A stretch of DNA of 40,670 bases from Hyphomicrobiales bacterium (GCA_003963125.1 RXJK01000046.1:1-40670), one strand, 5' to 3'; counted from the stretch's first letter, positions 26,094-34,353 are shown. The notes: a model not told the origin generated them from the sequence alone. Numbers and translations: made by a program.

Positions 26094-26968
26094 CATCGCT
26101 CGAGGCCTGCGTCCGGGAGAGCAAGGCGCGCATCTCCGCTGCCGCGAGCGGAGAGAGGTTTGCTTCCGCGTTCACGCCGACGGCCGCTTTCGTTATCCTT
26201 GTCGCCTGCGCGATCCCCATTTTGACACTGGAGGCGCGTGCCCAACTGCAGTCCACCGTCGGCACGCAAAGTGTCCTGCAGAGCCTCATCAAGTGGTTCC
26301 CGCTCATCCTGTTCGGCCCCCCGCGCGAGTTCGGCGGCTTCGCGCTCAACATCGCGGTGAGCTTCCTCGCCATGGCGCTCGGCACTGCCGTCGGCATCGT
26401 GCTGGGCCTCGGGCAGATCTCGATCCACCGCCCGCTGCGCAACCTCGCCTGGGCGCTCACGCAGTTCTTCCGCAACGCCCCGTGGCTCGTCCTGCTGTTC
26501 TTCGTGATGTTGCTGACGCCGTTCCAGATCCGCCTGTTCGGATTCTCCATTCCCCTGCCGGGCTGGCTGAAGGCGAGCGTCGGCCTGTCGCTGCCGATCA
26601 TGGCCAACATGTCCGAGATCGTGCGCGGCGCGGTGAATTCCATCCCGACTGCGCAATGGGAGAGCGCGGAGAGCCTCGCCTTCACGCGGCTGCAGACCTT
26701 GTGGCGCATCATCCTGCCCCAGTGCGTCCGCCGCATGATTCCGCCGTGGATGAACTGGTACGCCATCCTCACCATGGCGACCCCGCTCATTTCCATCGTC
26801 GGCGTCAACGACGCCATGACCCTGACCCAGGATGCCCTCTCGGCCGAACAGCGCACGGACCTTCTCATGCCCATGTATTCCCTGCTTCTGGCGCTGTTCT
26901 TCCTCTACTGCTACCCGATCGCGCGCTGGACGCTGTGGCTGGAGCGCAAGTATGCCGTCAAGATCTGA
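26090..26968 (+). CDS. Amino-acid ABC importer, permease 2
   Basis: 292 residues from the ATG at 26090, overlapping the previous stop by 4 bases; the ORF-track start at 25478 is inside permease 1. The N-terminal extension of about 70 residues has one extra hydrophobic segment ('TAAFVILVACAIPILTL'). The core shows 'LTQFFRNAPWLVLLFFVML', 'EIVRGAVNSIPTAQWESAES' (EAA loop) and 'WMNWYAILTMATPLISIVG'. It is longer than permease 1. Both belong to the polar-amino-acid uptake family. The ATPase starts 10 bases downstream. Confidence 0.93.
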   Translation: MTSLEACVRESKARISAAASGERFASAFTPTAAFVILVACAIPILTLEARAQLQSTVGTQSVLQSLIKWFPLILFGPPREFGGFALNIAVSFLAMALGTAVGIVLGLGQISIHRPLRNLAWALTQFFRNAPWLVLLFFVMLLTPFQIRLFGFSIPLPGWLKASVGLSLPIMANMSEIVRGAVNSIPTAQWESAESLAFTRLQTLWRIILPQCVRRMIPPWMNWYAILTMATPLISIVGVNDAMTLTQDALSAEQRTDLLMPMYSLLLALFFLYCYPIARWTLWLERKYAVKI

Positions 26969-26978
26969 GGCCGGCGCA

Positions 26979-27737
26979 ATGCAAGCCAACGCCGCGTGGA
27001 CCCCGGACCAGCCCATCGTCAGCGTCCGCGACGTGCATAAGTCCTACGGCAAGGTCGAGGTGCTGAAGGGCGTGAGCCTCGATGTCCGCAAGGGCGAGGT
27101 CGTCTGCATCATCGGGCCGTCGGGCTCCGGCAAGTCGACGCTCCTGCGCTGCATCAACGCGCTCGTCGGCATCGACAAGGGATCGATCCTGGTCGAGGGC
27201 CAGGAAGTGCACGACCCCAAGCTCGACAAGCTCGAGCTGCGCAAGAAGGTCAGCATGGTCTTCCAGCAGTACAACCTCTTCCCCCACAAAACGGCGCTGG
27301 AAAACGTGATGATGGCGCCCATACTCGTCCTCAAGCGTCCCAAGGAAGAAGTGGAGGCGCAGGCCCGCCGCCTGATCAAGAAGGTGCGGCTCGAGGGCAA
27401 GGAGAACTCCTATCCAGGCGAATTGTCGGGCGGCCAGCAGCAGCGCGTCGCCATCGCCCGCTCTCTCGCCATGACGCCGGACGTGATGCTGTTCGACGAA
27501 GTGACATCGGCACTCGATCCGGAGACGGTGAAGGAAGTCTTGTCGACCATCCGCGAACTTGCCGACGATGGGATGACATGCATCCTCGTCACGCACGAAA
27601 TGGGCTTCGCGCGCGAAGTCGGCGACCACATCTACTTCACCGAGAAGGGCGTGATTGTGGAGCACGGCCCCCCCGCGACGTTCTTCAAGGAAGCGCGCGA
27701 TCCGCGCACGCGCGAATTCCTGAGCCAAATTCTATAA
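26979..27737 (+). CDS. Amino-acid ABC importer, ATPase (GlnQ/HisP type)
   Basis: 252 residues from the ATG at 26979; the longer ORF-track frame is inside permease 2. Walker A 'GPSGSGKST' is at about 46-54, the Q-loop is 'MVFQQYNLFPHKTALENVM', the signature is 'LSGGQQQRVAIARSLAM', and Walker B is 'VMLFDEVTSALDPE'. The H-loop sits in 'ILVTHEMGFAREV'. This is a typical GlnQ-like importer ATPase. It energises the two permeases encoded just upstream. The aminotransferase gene begins 38 bases downstream. Confidence 0.96.
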   Translation: MQANAAWTPDQPIVSVRDVHKSYGKVEVLKGVSLDVRKGEVVCIIGPSGSGKSTLLRCINALVGIDKGSILVEGQEVHDPKLDKLELRKKVSMVFQQYNLFPHKTALENVMMAPILVLKRPKEEVEAQARRLIKKVRLEGKENSYPGELSGGQQQRVAIARSLAMTPDVMLFDEVTSALDPETVKEVLSTIRELADDGMTCILVTHEMGFAREVGDHIYFTEKGVIVEHGPPATFFKEARDPRTREFLSQIL

Positions 27738-27775
27738 GAGGTCGCTGCGCACCACGGCGCCCGGGAGACGAAAGC

Positions 27776-29080
27776 ATGCAGAAGCCGACGCGCAAGACCG
27801 AAGCCGAACTCTGGGACAGCGCCAATCGCCATCTCGTTCGCTACGGGCACTTCTTCCAGCCGGCGATCATCGAGCGTGCGCAGGGCTCGTACATGGTCAC
27901 GACCCAGGGCCAGAAGCTCCTCGATTTCGCCTCCGGGCAGATGAGCGCCATCCTCGGACACAGCCACCCCGAGATCACCGAAGTGATCCGCGAGCAGGCC
28001 GGCGAACTCGTTCATCTCTACAGCCAGCTCCTGTCGCGCCCCGTGATCGACCTCGCCGAGGCGCTGGCGAAGATCGCGCCGGGCGATCTCGGCCGCGTGC
28101 TGCTGCTCTCCACGGGCGGCGAATCCAACGAGGCCGCCCTGCGTATGGCGAAGACTGCGACGGGCGGGCACGAAGTCCTGGCGCTGTCGCACTCCTGGCA
28201 CGGCGTGACCGGCGGCGCGGCGTCCGCGACCTACAACAGTTCGCGCCGCGGCTATGGCCCGGCGCTTCCTGGCTCCTTCGCCCTGCCGGCCCCCACGCCC
28301 TACCGCCCGCGCTTCATGAACGGCGAGACCTACGACTGGAAGGCCGAGCTGCAATTGGGCTTCGAGATGTTCGATCGCCAGTCGACCGGCGCACCGGCGG
28401 CGCTCATCATCGAGAGTATCCTTTCATCTGGCGGCGTGATCGTCCCGCCGCAGGGCTACCTGAAGGCAGCGGCCGAAATGGCGCGCGCACGCGGCATGCT
28501 CGTCATCGTCGACGAGGCCCAGACGGGCCTGGGCCGCACAGGCACGCTCTTCGACTGCGAGCACGATGGCCTCGTGCCGGATTTCGTCACCCTGTCGAAA
28601 ACACTCGGCGCCGGCCTTCCCCTATCGGCCGTGATCACCACGCCGGCGATCGAGGACACCTGCTTCGAGAAGAAATTCCACTTCTACACCACGCACGCCT
28701 CCGACCCGCTGCCGGCCGCCGTCGGCCTTAAGGTCATCGAGATCATCCTGCGCGATCGCCTGGCGGATCGCGCCCGTGCCGCCGGCGCGCGCCTCAGGGA
28801 AGGCTTCGAGGCCATGCAGCAGCGCTATGAAGTCATCGGCGACGTGCGCGGACGCGGGTTGCTGATGGGCATCGAGCTCGTCAAGGATCGCAAGTCGAAG
28901 ACGCCGGCCCCGGACATGGCGCAGAAGGTGATGAATCGCTGCCTCGAACTCGGTCTCTCGACCAGCATCATTCGCGGCGGCTGGGGCGTCTTCCGCATCG
29001 CGCCCCCCATCACCATCAGCAACGAGGAGATCGACCTCGGCCTCTCGATCTTCGACCAAGCCTTCCGCGAAAGCGTCTGA
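27776..29080 (+). CDS. dgdA: 2,2-dialkylglycine decarboxylase-like class III aminotransferase
   Basis: 434 residues from the ATG at 27776 (the ORF-track start overlaps the ATPase gene). The protein follows the Burkholderia dialkylglycine decarboxylase closely: 'LVRYGHFFQPAIIERAQGSY', 'FASGQMSAILGHSHPEI', 'LLLSTGGESNEAALRMAK', 'SHSWHGVTGGAASATY', 'IIESILSSGG', 'VIVDEAQTGLGRTGT', 'VTLSKTLGAGLPL' (PLP Lys at about 275), 'FYTTHASDPLPAAVGL' and 'VFRIAPPITIS'. The Gln of 'SGQMSA' (Gln52 in DGD), the Trp of 'SWHG', the Ser pair and the Arg of 'FRIAPP' are all kept, which favours decarboxylating transamination over plain transamination. DGD releases CO2 from dialkylglycines such as 2-aminoisobutyrate and gives a ketone, then transaminates pyruvate. 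Co-location with the amino-acid importer suggests its substrate is what is imported. Confidence 0.9.
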   Translation: MQKPTRKTEAELWDSANRHLVRYGHFFQPAIIERAQGSYMVTTQGQKLLDFASGQMSAILGHSHPEITEVIREQAGELVHLYSQLLSRPVIDLAEALAKIAPGDLGRVLLLSTGGESNEAALRMAKTATGGHEVLALSHSWHGVTGGAASATYNSSRRGYGPALPGSFALPAPTPYRPRFMNGETYDWKAELQLGFEMFDRQSTGAPAALIIESILSSGGVIVPPQGYLKAAAEMARARGMLVIVDEAQTGLGRTGTLFDCEHDGLVPDFVTLSKTLGAGLPLSAVITTPAIEDTCFEKKFHFYTTHASDPLPAAVGLKVIEIILRDRLADRARAAGARLREGFEAMQQRYEVIGDVRGRGLLMGIELVKDRKSKTPAPDMAQKVMNRCLELGLSTSIIRGGWGVFRIAPPITISNEEIDLGLSIFDQAFRESV

Positions 29081-29119
29081 GGCATTCACGGTCGCCGTCG
29101 CAGCGAAGACCTTTCTCTT

Positions 29120-29228
29120 GCGTTCCCGGAAGCCGTGCGCCAGCACGGCTGTCCGGGATCTTGCCGCATTGAGATAAACCTCCGCCGGGAAAGGCCCCGG
29201 CTCTCGCTTCGCTCGGCCGGGAACGCAC
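29120..29228 (+). repeat. Palindromic repeat family R1, copy C (full two-part element)
   Basis: 'GCGTTCCCGGAAGCCGTGCG' ... 'GCACGGCTGTCCGGGATCTT', then 'AGGCCCCGGCTCTCGCTTCG' ... 'CTCGGCCGGGAACGCAC'. The same two-hairpin arrangement as copy B, with outer ends GCGTTCCCGG / CCGGGAACGC. It sits between the ends of dgdA and the convergent hydratase-like gene. Confidence 0.85.
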
Positions 29229-29266
29229 AAAGGAAGCAGGTGGTCGACCCGGTCAGGGGAAAGGGG

Positions 29267-30040
29267 CTACACCGCCGACATCGACACGTCGCCGACGCCG
29301 TCGATGCTGAAATCGAGGCGCTCACCGGGGGCGATGTCGACCGTGACGATCAGGCTACCGGTGATCACGACCATCCCGGCCCTGATCGGCCGCCCTCGCT
29401 CGACGGCAAGATTGGCGAGCCACGCCAGCGCCCCGAACGGATCATCCGTCTTGCCCGTCAGCTCGACTTGGCCATTGCGACGCAACGTGCCCGCGATGCC
29501 GTTGGGATCGACCTTGGGATCATAGGCTTTCGCCGCGCCGATCACGATGCCGCCGTTCCAGGCATTGTCCGCAATCAGCGAGAGCGCCTTCGTCTCCTTG
29601 TAAACCGCGTTGCGATCCTCGATGAGTTCGAACGCGGCCATCACCTCGCCGACGCTGGCACGAACGCTGTCGCGTGTGTAGGGCGCGCCCGCAGCGCCCA
29701 AATCCCGGCCGAGCCGCACAGCCAATTCGCATTCGACCCGCACGTTCACGTAGTCCGCCTTCCGCACGGTAGCGGGCGACCGATGAATGCGCGCGCCATA
29801 GATCATCCCGCCGCAGGGATGGTCGATCCCCATCAGCGCCTGCATGACTTTCGTCGTGGTCGCGATCTTGAGGCCGGCGACAGGGCCGAACCGCTGCTCC
29901 CAGATCCGCGCCAGCGCCTCCTGGGCGGCATAGGCCTCGGCGAGGCTGGACGGCGCGATGTCCGCGGGAAGATTGCGGTAGGCCTCCCGCGACGCGTGCG
30001 CGTCGGCAATGAACCGTGCGGCTGCCTCGCTCGAGAACAT
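29267..30040 (-). CDS. 2-keto-4-pentenoate hydratase / FAH-type family protein
   Basis: 257 residues of the MhpD/FAH fold. The N-terminal cap 'AEAYAAQEALARIWEQRFG' precedes the core, where 'YVNVRVECELAVRLGRDL' supplies the E-x-E metal ligands and 'AAFELIEDRNAVY' the third acidic ligand. 'GGMIYGARI' and 'GSLIVTVDIAPGERLDFSIDG' complete the family pattern. Members hydrate 2-oxopent-4-enoate or decarboxylate oxalocrotonate in meta-cleavage pathways. No other aromatic-degradation gene is adjacent, so the substrate is open. It diverges from the core-MetE gene and ends in the R1 repeat gap facing dgdA. Confidence 0.9.
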   Translation of the reverse strand: MFSSEAAARFIADAHASREAYRNLPADIAPSSLAEAYAAQEALARIWEQRFGPVAGLKIATTTKVMQALMGIDHPCGGMIYGARIHRSPATVRKADYVNVRVECELAVRLGRDLGAAGAPYTRDSVRASVGEVMAAFELIEDRNAVYKETKALSLIADNAWNGGIVIGAAKAYDPKVDPNGIAGTLRRNGQVELTGKTDDPFGALAWLANLAVERGRPIRAGMVVITGSLIVTVDIAPGERLDFSIDGVGDVSMSAV

Positions 30041-30151
30041 CGCTTTTCCTCCTGCCGCCTTTGCTCTAACGGTCTCTTGAACTCGGCCCGCTGTTGCTGC
30101 GTATAGAAATCACGGGGCCGAAACACTGTCACGCATCGGGAGGAACAAGAG

Positions 30152-31171
30152 ATGTTCGAGACGACGATCGCCGGGAGCCTGCCCAAGCCGTCTTGGCTCG
30201 CCGAGACCAACAAGCTCTGGGCGCCCTGGAAGCCCACCGGCACCGATCTCGAAGCGGCCAAGGGCGACGCGACGATCCTTGCCGTCAAGCTGCAAGAGGA
30301 CGCGGGCCTCGACATCGTGGGCGACGGCGAGCAGGCCCGCCAGCATTTCGTGCACGGCTTCCTGGAGCGCGTCGACGGCATCGATTTCGCCAACAAGGTC
30401 GAGATGGGCATCCGCAACGACCGCTATAAGGCGATGGTGCCTCAGGTCGTGGGCCCGCTCCGGCTCAAGGGCCGCGTTCATGCGATGGAGGCGAAGCTCG
30501 CCCGCGCCCACACCAAGCGCAAACTCAAATTCACGCTCCCCGGCCCCATGACGATCGCCGACACGGTGGCCGATCGCCACTACGGGGACCGCATCGCCAT
30601 GGCGATGGCCTTCGCGGAGTTGCTGAACCAGGAGGCCCGCGCCCTGCAGGCCGACGGCATCGATGTCGTGCAGTTCGACGAGCCCGCCTTCAACGTCTTC
30701 ACCACGGAAGTCGCCGAGTGGGGCATCCCGGCCTTGGAAAAGGCTGCGAGCGGCCTCACGTGCACCACCGCCGTCCACATCTGCTACGGCTACGGCATCA
30801 AGGCGAACATCGACTGGAAGGCATCGCTCGGCACCGAGTGGCGCCAGTACGAGGAGATCTTCCCGGCCATCGCGCGGAGCAGCATCAAGCAGGTGTCCGT
30901 CGAGGCGCGCAACTCGCGCGTGCCCTTGAGCCTGCTGTCGCTTCTCGAAGGCAAGACCATCCTGGTCGGTGCCATCGACGTTGCGAGCGACACCGTCGAG
31001 ACGCCTGAGGAGGTTTTGGCCGTCGCCGAAGCCGCCATGAAGGTCGTGCCGAAGGAGCGCATCCAGCTCTGCACCAACTGCGGCATGGCCCCGATGTCGC
31101 GCGAGATCGCCTACGCCAAGCTCGCCAACCTCGCGAAAGGCGCCGCCCTTGCCCGCCAGAAGTTCGCCTGA
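30152..31171 (+). CDS. Core MetE-like cobalamin-independent methyltransferase
   Basis: 339 residues homologous to the C-terminal catalytic half of MetE and lacking its N-terminal half. The start follows GGAGGAAC. The opening is 'TTIAGSLPKPSWL', then 'FTLPGPMTIADTV', 'DVVQFDEPAF', 'VHICYGYG', 'SVEARNS' and 'CTNCGMAPM'. The zinc ligands expected from MetE are present as His209, Cys211, Glu251 and Cys310. The family includes the short 'core-MetE' enzymes, some of which make methionine using a methylcobalamin-linked donor. Whether this one is a methionine synthase or acts on another thiol is inference. It stands alone as a transcription unit. Confidence 0.88.
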   Translation: MFETTIAGSLPKPSWLAETNKLWAPWKPTGTDLEAAKGDATILAVKLQEDAGLDIVGDGEQARQHFVHGFLERVDGIDFANKVEMGIRNDRYKAMVPQVVGPLRLKGRVHAMEAKLARAHTKRKLKFTLPGPMTIADTVADRHYGDRIAMAMAFAELLNQEARALQADGIDVVQFDEPAFNVFTTEVAEWGIPALEKAASGLTCTTAVHICYGYGIKANIDWKASLGTEWRQYEEIFPAIARSSIKQVSVEARNSRVPLSLLSLLEGKTILVGAIDVASDTVETPEEVLAVAEAAMKVVPKERIQLCTNCGMAPMSREIAYAKLANLAKGAALARQKFA

Positions 31172-31274
31172 CCTGTCATCCACTGCGAGCTACCTCCGGC
31201 AGGTCGCATCCACACCGTTGTCAAGAAGAGCGGGTGCGGCGAGTGAGCCAAACCACGTGCCGGTACCCCCCATG

Positions 31275-31321
31275 TGTCATCCCGGCCTGAGCGCGCAACG
31301 CGCAGAGCCGGGACCCAGGGG
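31275..31321 (+). repeat. Dispersed repeat family R2, copy 4
   Basis: 'TGTCATCCCGGCCTGAGCGC' ... 'CGCAGAGCCGGGACCCAGGG'. The closest relative is the copy at 23353-23401. Confidence 0.85.
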
Positions 31322-31339
31322 CAAAGGATGCGCCCGCTG

Positions 31340-31382
31340 CCCTGGGTCCCGGATCGGTGCTGCGCACCGTCCGGGATGACAG
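31340..31382 (-). repeat. Dispersed repeat family R2, copy 5 (reverse)
   Basis: 'CCCTGGGTCCCGGATCGGTG' ... 'CACCGTCCGGGATGACAG' is an inverted R2 copy 18 bases after copy 4. CCCTGGGTCCCGG pairs with CCGGGACCCAGGG of copy 4, and the two ends TGTCATCCCGG / CCGGGATGACA also pair. Confidence 0.8.
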
Positions 31383-31419
31383 ATTTAAGCGCACACCTCT
31401 TTATCCCGGCCCTCTTCTT

Positions 31420-31466
31420 GCGTTCCGGGAAGCCGTGCGCAAGCACGGCTGTCCGGCAACTTGCTG
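31420..31466 (+). repeat. Palindromic repeat family R1, copy D (first half only)
   Basis: 'GCGTTCCGGGAAGCCGTGCG' ... 'AGCACGGCTGTCCGGCAACT'. Shares the hairpin core but lacks the second hairpin of copies B, C and E. It is the one R1 copy not located between convergent genes. Confidence 0.8.
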
Positions 31467-31567
31467 CGTGAGGTAGATCCCCACACCCTCCACAGCGGCT
31501 TTTGCCCTCCACCCCCGAATCGATGTCGTCTTGCCTGTCGCAATCGGGGCAAGGCCGGGCGGAGGCT

Positions 31568-33400
31568 ATGGGGGCAGCGCGCAAGAAGGCAGCGGTGGAA
31601 GCGGCGGAGGGCGCACCCTATCTGGGCGTGACCTCTTCCGCGCGCGGGCTGCAGTGGCGCGAACGCCTCGCACCGCAAGCCGCCAAAACGGCGGCCGCCA
31701 TCAGCCAGCGCCACAATCTGCCAGAGCTTCTCGGTCGCGTGCTGGCCTCCCGCGGCGTGGGCATCGACGACGTGGCCGTCGCACTCGACCCGACCATCAA
31801 GGCCCTCATGCCGGACCCAAGCGTCCTGCGCGACATGGATGCTGCAGCCAAGCGCATCGCGGATGCCATCCAGAAGCGCGAGCGCATCGCGGTGTTCGGC
31901 GACTACGACGTCGATGGCGCCTGCTCATCCGCTCTGATGCGGCTCTTCTTCGCCCATCATGGCATCGACGCGCGCATCTACATTCCCGATCGCCTGCTCG
32001 AGGGCTACGGCCCGAACCCGCAGGCCATCGACATGCTGGCGCGCGAGTCTGATCTCATCGTCACGGTCGACTGCGGCACGACCAGCTTCGAAACGCTCGA
32101 CGCCGCCAAGCCGCACGGCACCGAGGTGATCGTCGTCGACCACCACCAGGCCGACGAGCGCTTGCCGGCCGTTGCAGCGGTCGTCAATCCCAACCGCCAG
32201 GACGATCTCTCGGGCCTCGGCCACCTGTGCGCGGCCGGCGTCGTCTTCATGCTCCTCGTCGGCACGGCCCGCGAGTTGCGCGCGTGCGACGCCTACACGG
32301 GCGAGATCAAGCCGCCGAACCTGCTGCAGTGGCTGGATCTCGTGGCCCTTGCCACCGTCTGTGACGTTGTCCCGCTGAAGGGCCTGAACCGCGCCTACGT
32401 GACGAAGGGCCTGCAGGTCATGCGCGGCCGCACGAACACCGGGTTGAAGGCCTTGGCCGACGCCTCGGGGCTCGCCGTCGCCCCGACCGCCTATCACCTA
32501 GGTTTCGTGCTCGGCCCCCGCATCAACGCAGGCGGCCGCATCGGCGACGCCGCCCTTGGCGCGCGCCTGCTCTCGGGCCACGACGAACTCGAAGCCGCGC
32601 GCATCGCCGTCCTCCTCGACAAGCTCAACCGGGAGCGCAAAGCCATCGAAACGGCGACGCTGGAAGAAGCCAACGCCACCGCCGACCGCATGGTCGAGGA
32701 GAACCCGGACTGCGCCGTGCTCATCGTCGGCGGCGATGCTTGGCACAAGGGCGTCGTCGGCCTCGTCGCGAGCCGCCTGACCGAACGCTTCCGGCTTCCC
32801 TCCTGCGTCATCGCCTGGGACGAGGCGGGCCGCGGCACGGCCTCGCTCCGCTCCATCGACGGCGTCGACATCGGCGAGGCGGTGCGCGCCGCCGTCGCCG
32901 AGGGCATTCTCGAGAAAGGCGGCGGGCACGCCATGGCCGCCGGCCTCACCGTCAAGCGCGACCGGCTGGCGGATCTCACGGTCTTCCTCCAGGCGCGCCT
33001 CGTGGCGCGCACGGACGCCGCGCGCACCGCCGCGGCCTTCGATCTTGACGGCGCCCTGACACCGTTGAGCGTGAACGACGACCTATTGGGCCTCATCGAG
33101 CGGGCGGGGCCCTATGGCCAGGGCAATCCGCAGCCCCGGTTCGCCTTCCCGGCCCACCGCGTCCGTTTCGCGAAAGTCGTGGGCGAGGCGCACGTGCGCT
33201 GCACGATCGAGGCTGGAGATGGTTCGAAGCTCAATGCGGTCGCCTTCCGCGCCGCGGGTCAGCCCGTCGGTGACGCGATCCTCGCCTCGGCCGGCCTGCC
33301 GCTGCACATCGCCGGACATCTGCGCCGCGATACGTGGAACGGCCGCAACAAGCTCGAACTCGTCATCGAGGACGTGGCCGATCCGCGTCGCCAGGGCTAG
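31568..33400 (+). CDS. recJ: Single-stranded-DNA-specific exonuclease RecJ
   Basis: 610 residues from the ATG at 31568, where GGGCGGAGGCT precedes; the earlier ORF-track start is possible but lacks support. RecJ degrades ssDNA 5' to 3' in recombination and mismatch repair. The DHH motifs are 'VFGDYDVDGACSSAL' (Asp112/114/116), 'LIVTVDCGTTS', 'VVDHHQADE' and 'AVVNPNRQDD'. The DHHA1 domain carries 'EKGGGHAMAAGLTV', and the C-terminal OB fold lies near 'PYGQGNPQPRFAFPAHRV'. All catalytic residues are visible. Its 3' end converges on the peroxiredoxin-like gene across an R1 repeat. Confidence 0.96.
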   Translation: MGAARKKAAVEAAEGAPYLGVTSSARGLQWRERLAPQAAKTAAAISQRHNLPELLGRVLASRGVGIDDVAVALDPTIKALMPDPSVLRDMDAAAKRIADAIQKRERIAVFGDYDVDGACSSALMRLFFAHHGIDARIYIPDRLLEGYGPNPQAIDMLARESDLIVTVDCGTTSFETLDAAKPHGTEVIVVDHHQADERLPAVAAVVNPNRQDDLSGLGHLCAAGVVFMLLVGTARELRACDAYTGEIKPPNLLQWLDLVALATVCDVVPLKGLNRAYVTKGLQVMRGRTNTGLKALADASGLAVAPTAYHLGFVLGPRINAGGRIGDAALGARLLSGHDELEAARIAVLLDKLNRERKAIETATLEEANATADRMVEENPDCAVLIVGGDAWHKGVVGLVASRLTERFRLPSCVIAWDEAGRGTASLRSIDGVDIGEAVRAAVAEGILEKGGGHAMAAGLTVKRDRLADLTVFLQARLVARTDAARTAAAFDLDGALTPLSVNDDLLGLIERAGPYGQGNPQPRFAFPAHRVRFAKVVGEAHVRCTIEAGDGSKLNAVAFRAAGQPVGDAILASAGLPLHIAGHLRRDTWNGRNKLELVIEDVADPRRQG

Positions 33401-33472
33401 CGGCTTTCTGACATGCATGGGATCGTCGGGCGATCCGCGCCGCGATCGGAAGATACTCAGCCCCACCGGAAT

Positions 33473-33589
33473 GCATTCCCGGAAGGCGTGCGCAAGCACG
33501 GCTGTCCGGGATCTTGCTGCGTGCAGCAGAATCGCAACCGGGCAAGGTCCGGACAATCGCGCTTGCGCGCGATTTCCGGGAACGCAAAC
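33473..33589 (+). repeat. Palindromic repeat family R1, copy E (full two-part element)
   Basis: 'GCATTCCCGGAAGGCGTGCG' ... 'GCACGGCTGTCCGGGATCTT' and, further on, 'AATCGCGCTTGCGCGCGATT' followed by 'TCCGGGAACGC'. The second hairpin has a different loop from copies B and C. It is located between the ends of recJ and the minus-strand peroxiredoxin-like gene. I see no gene in the rest of 33401-33640. Confidence 0.8.
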
Positions 33590-33640
33590 TGTGTGATGCC
33601 TATTTTCGCAAGGCCCCAAACATCGCCAAATTGACCTGGA

Positions 33641-34186
33641 TCAGCAATCCGCTTCGCCGCGCGCGGGATATTTGTTGGCGACGGTCCACTCGACCATGCG
33701 CAGCACTTCCGACAGGATCGGCCGGGCGAACGGCATGTTCTGGATCGAGGCAAAGAACAGCGTGCGGTCGGGGCGCACAAGAAACAGCCCCGGCTCCACG
33801 AACAGGGAAGGCTCATCGATGCCGAGCCCAGTCTTGCCCCGGCCGCGCGAAATGAAGAGGCCGTAGGAGCGGCCCTGCTGCTCGGTCAGCCCCCAGGCTA
33901 AGGGGAGATACGTAAGCCCCCAGTCGCGTTCGGCTGCACACCCGCGCTCTTCGCTGTCGCACGACAGCGCGATGACGCTGACGCCCGCGGATTTGAACTG
34001 CTTCAGCCGCGCCTCAGCATCCTTCAGGTAGCTGCGGCACTCGGGACAATGCAGGCCGCGGTAGAAGATCAGCATGGTGAAATGCTGGGGTTTCTGGTCG
34101 CACAGCCGCCATCGCGGCCCGCCCACGAGAGGCACGGACAGATCCGGCACCAACTGCCGGGGGATGAGATGTTGCGGTCCTGCCAT
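33641..34186 (-). CDS. AhpC/TSA-type peroxiredoxin-like protein
   Basis: 181 residues from the ATG at 34186; the ORF-track start 13 codons upstream is also possible. Thioredoxin fold: 'LVPDLSVPLVGG', 'FTMLIFYRGLHCPECRSYLK', 'AGVSVIALSCDSEERGCAAE', 'LFLVRPDRTLFFASIQNMPF'. The 'YRGLHCPEC' site is a CxxC variant in the position of the peroxidatic cysteine, as in AhpC/TSA-like proteins that are not classical AhpC. It presumably reduces peroxides or acts as a thiol oxidoreductase; the reductant is unknown. It lies alone on the minus strand. Confidence 0.87.
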   Translation of the reverse strand: MAGPQHLIPRQLVPDLSVPLVGGPRWRLCDQKPQHFTMLIFYRGLHCPECRSYLKDAEARLKQFKSAGVSVIALSCDSEERGCAAERDWGLTYLPLAWGLTEQQGRSYGLFISRGRGKTGLGIDEPSLFVEPGLFLVRPDRTLFFASIQNMPFARPILSEVLRMVEWTVANKYPARGEADC

Positions 34187-34353
34187 GCCTGGAGCGGCTC
34201 CGCCGTGCTGTTCGACTTGAGGCACAAATGCTCACGAGCGCCCTCCCTATTTCAAGTCAGAGGTTCGTGAAGGCGCAAGGGTCAGCGCACGAAACCGCGT
34301 GATGGAGCCGCGCCGTCGCTCTTGTGCAGTGCGAATGACGCCTCGATGCGGAG

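Larger units (their letters stand above)
31172..31567. other. Repeat-rich gap upstream of recJ
   Basis: No gene supported. It contains two R2 copies facing each other (31275-31321 and 31340-31382), which together can form a large hairpin, and one R1 copy (31420-31466). The remaining bases, including the recJ promoter region, show no clear -35/-10 pair. Confidence 0.8.

Noticed and set aside
30041-30151. SAM-type riboswitch upstream of the core-MetE gene
   Set aside because: The 111-base leader shows no recognisable SAM-I or SAM-II core pairing.
9720-33589. CRISPR array made of the R1 copies
   Set aside because: Copies are kilobases apart without regular spacers and there is no cas gene.
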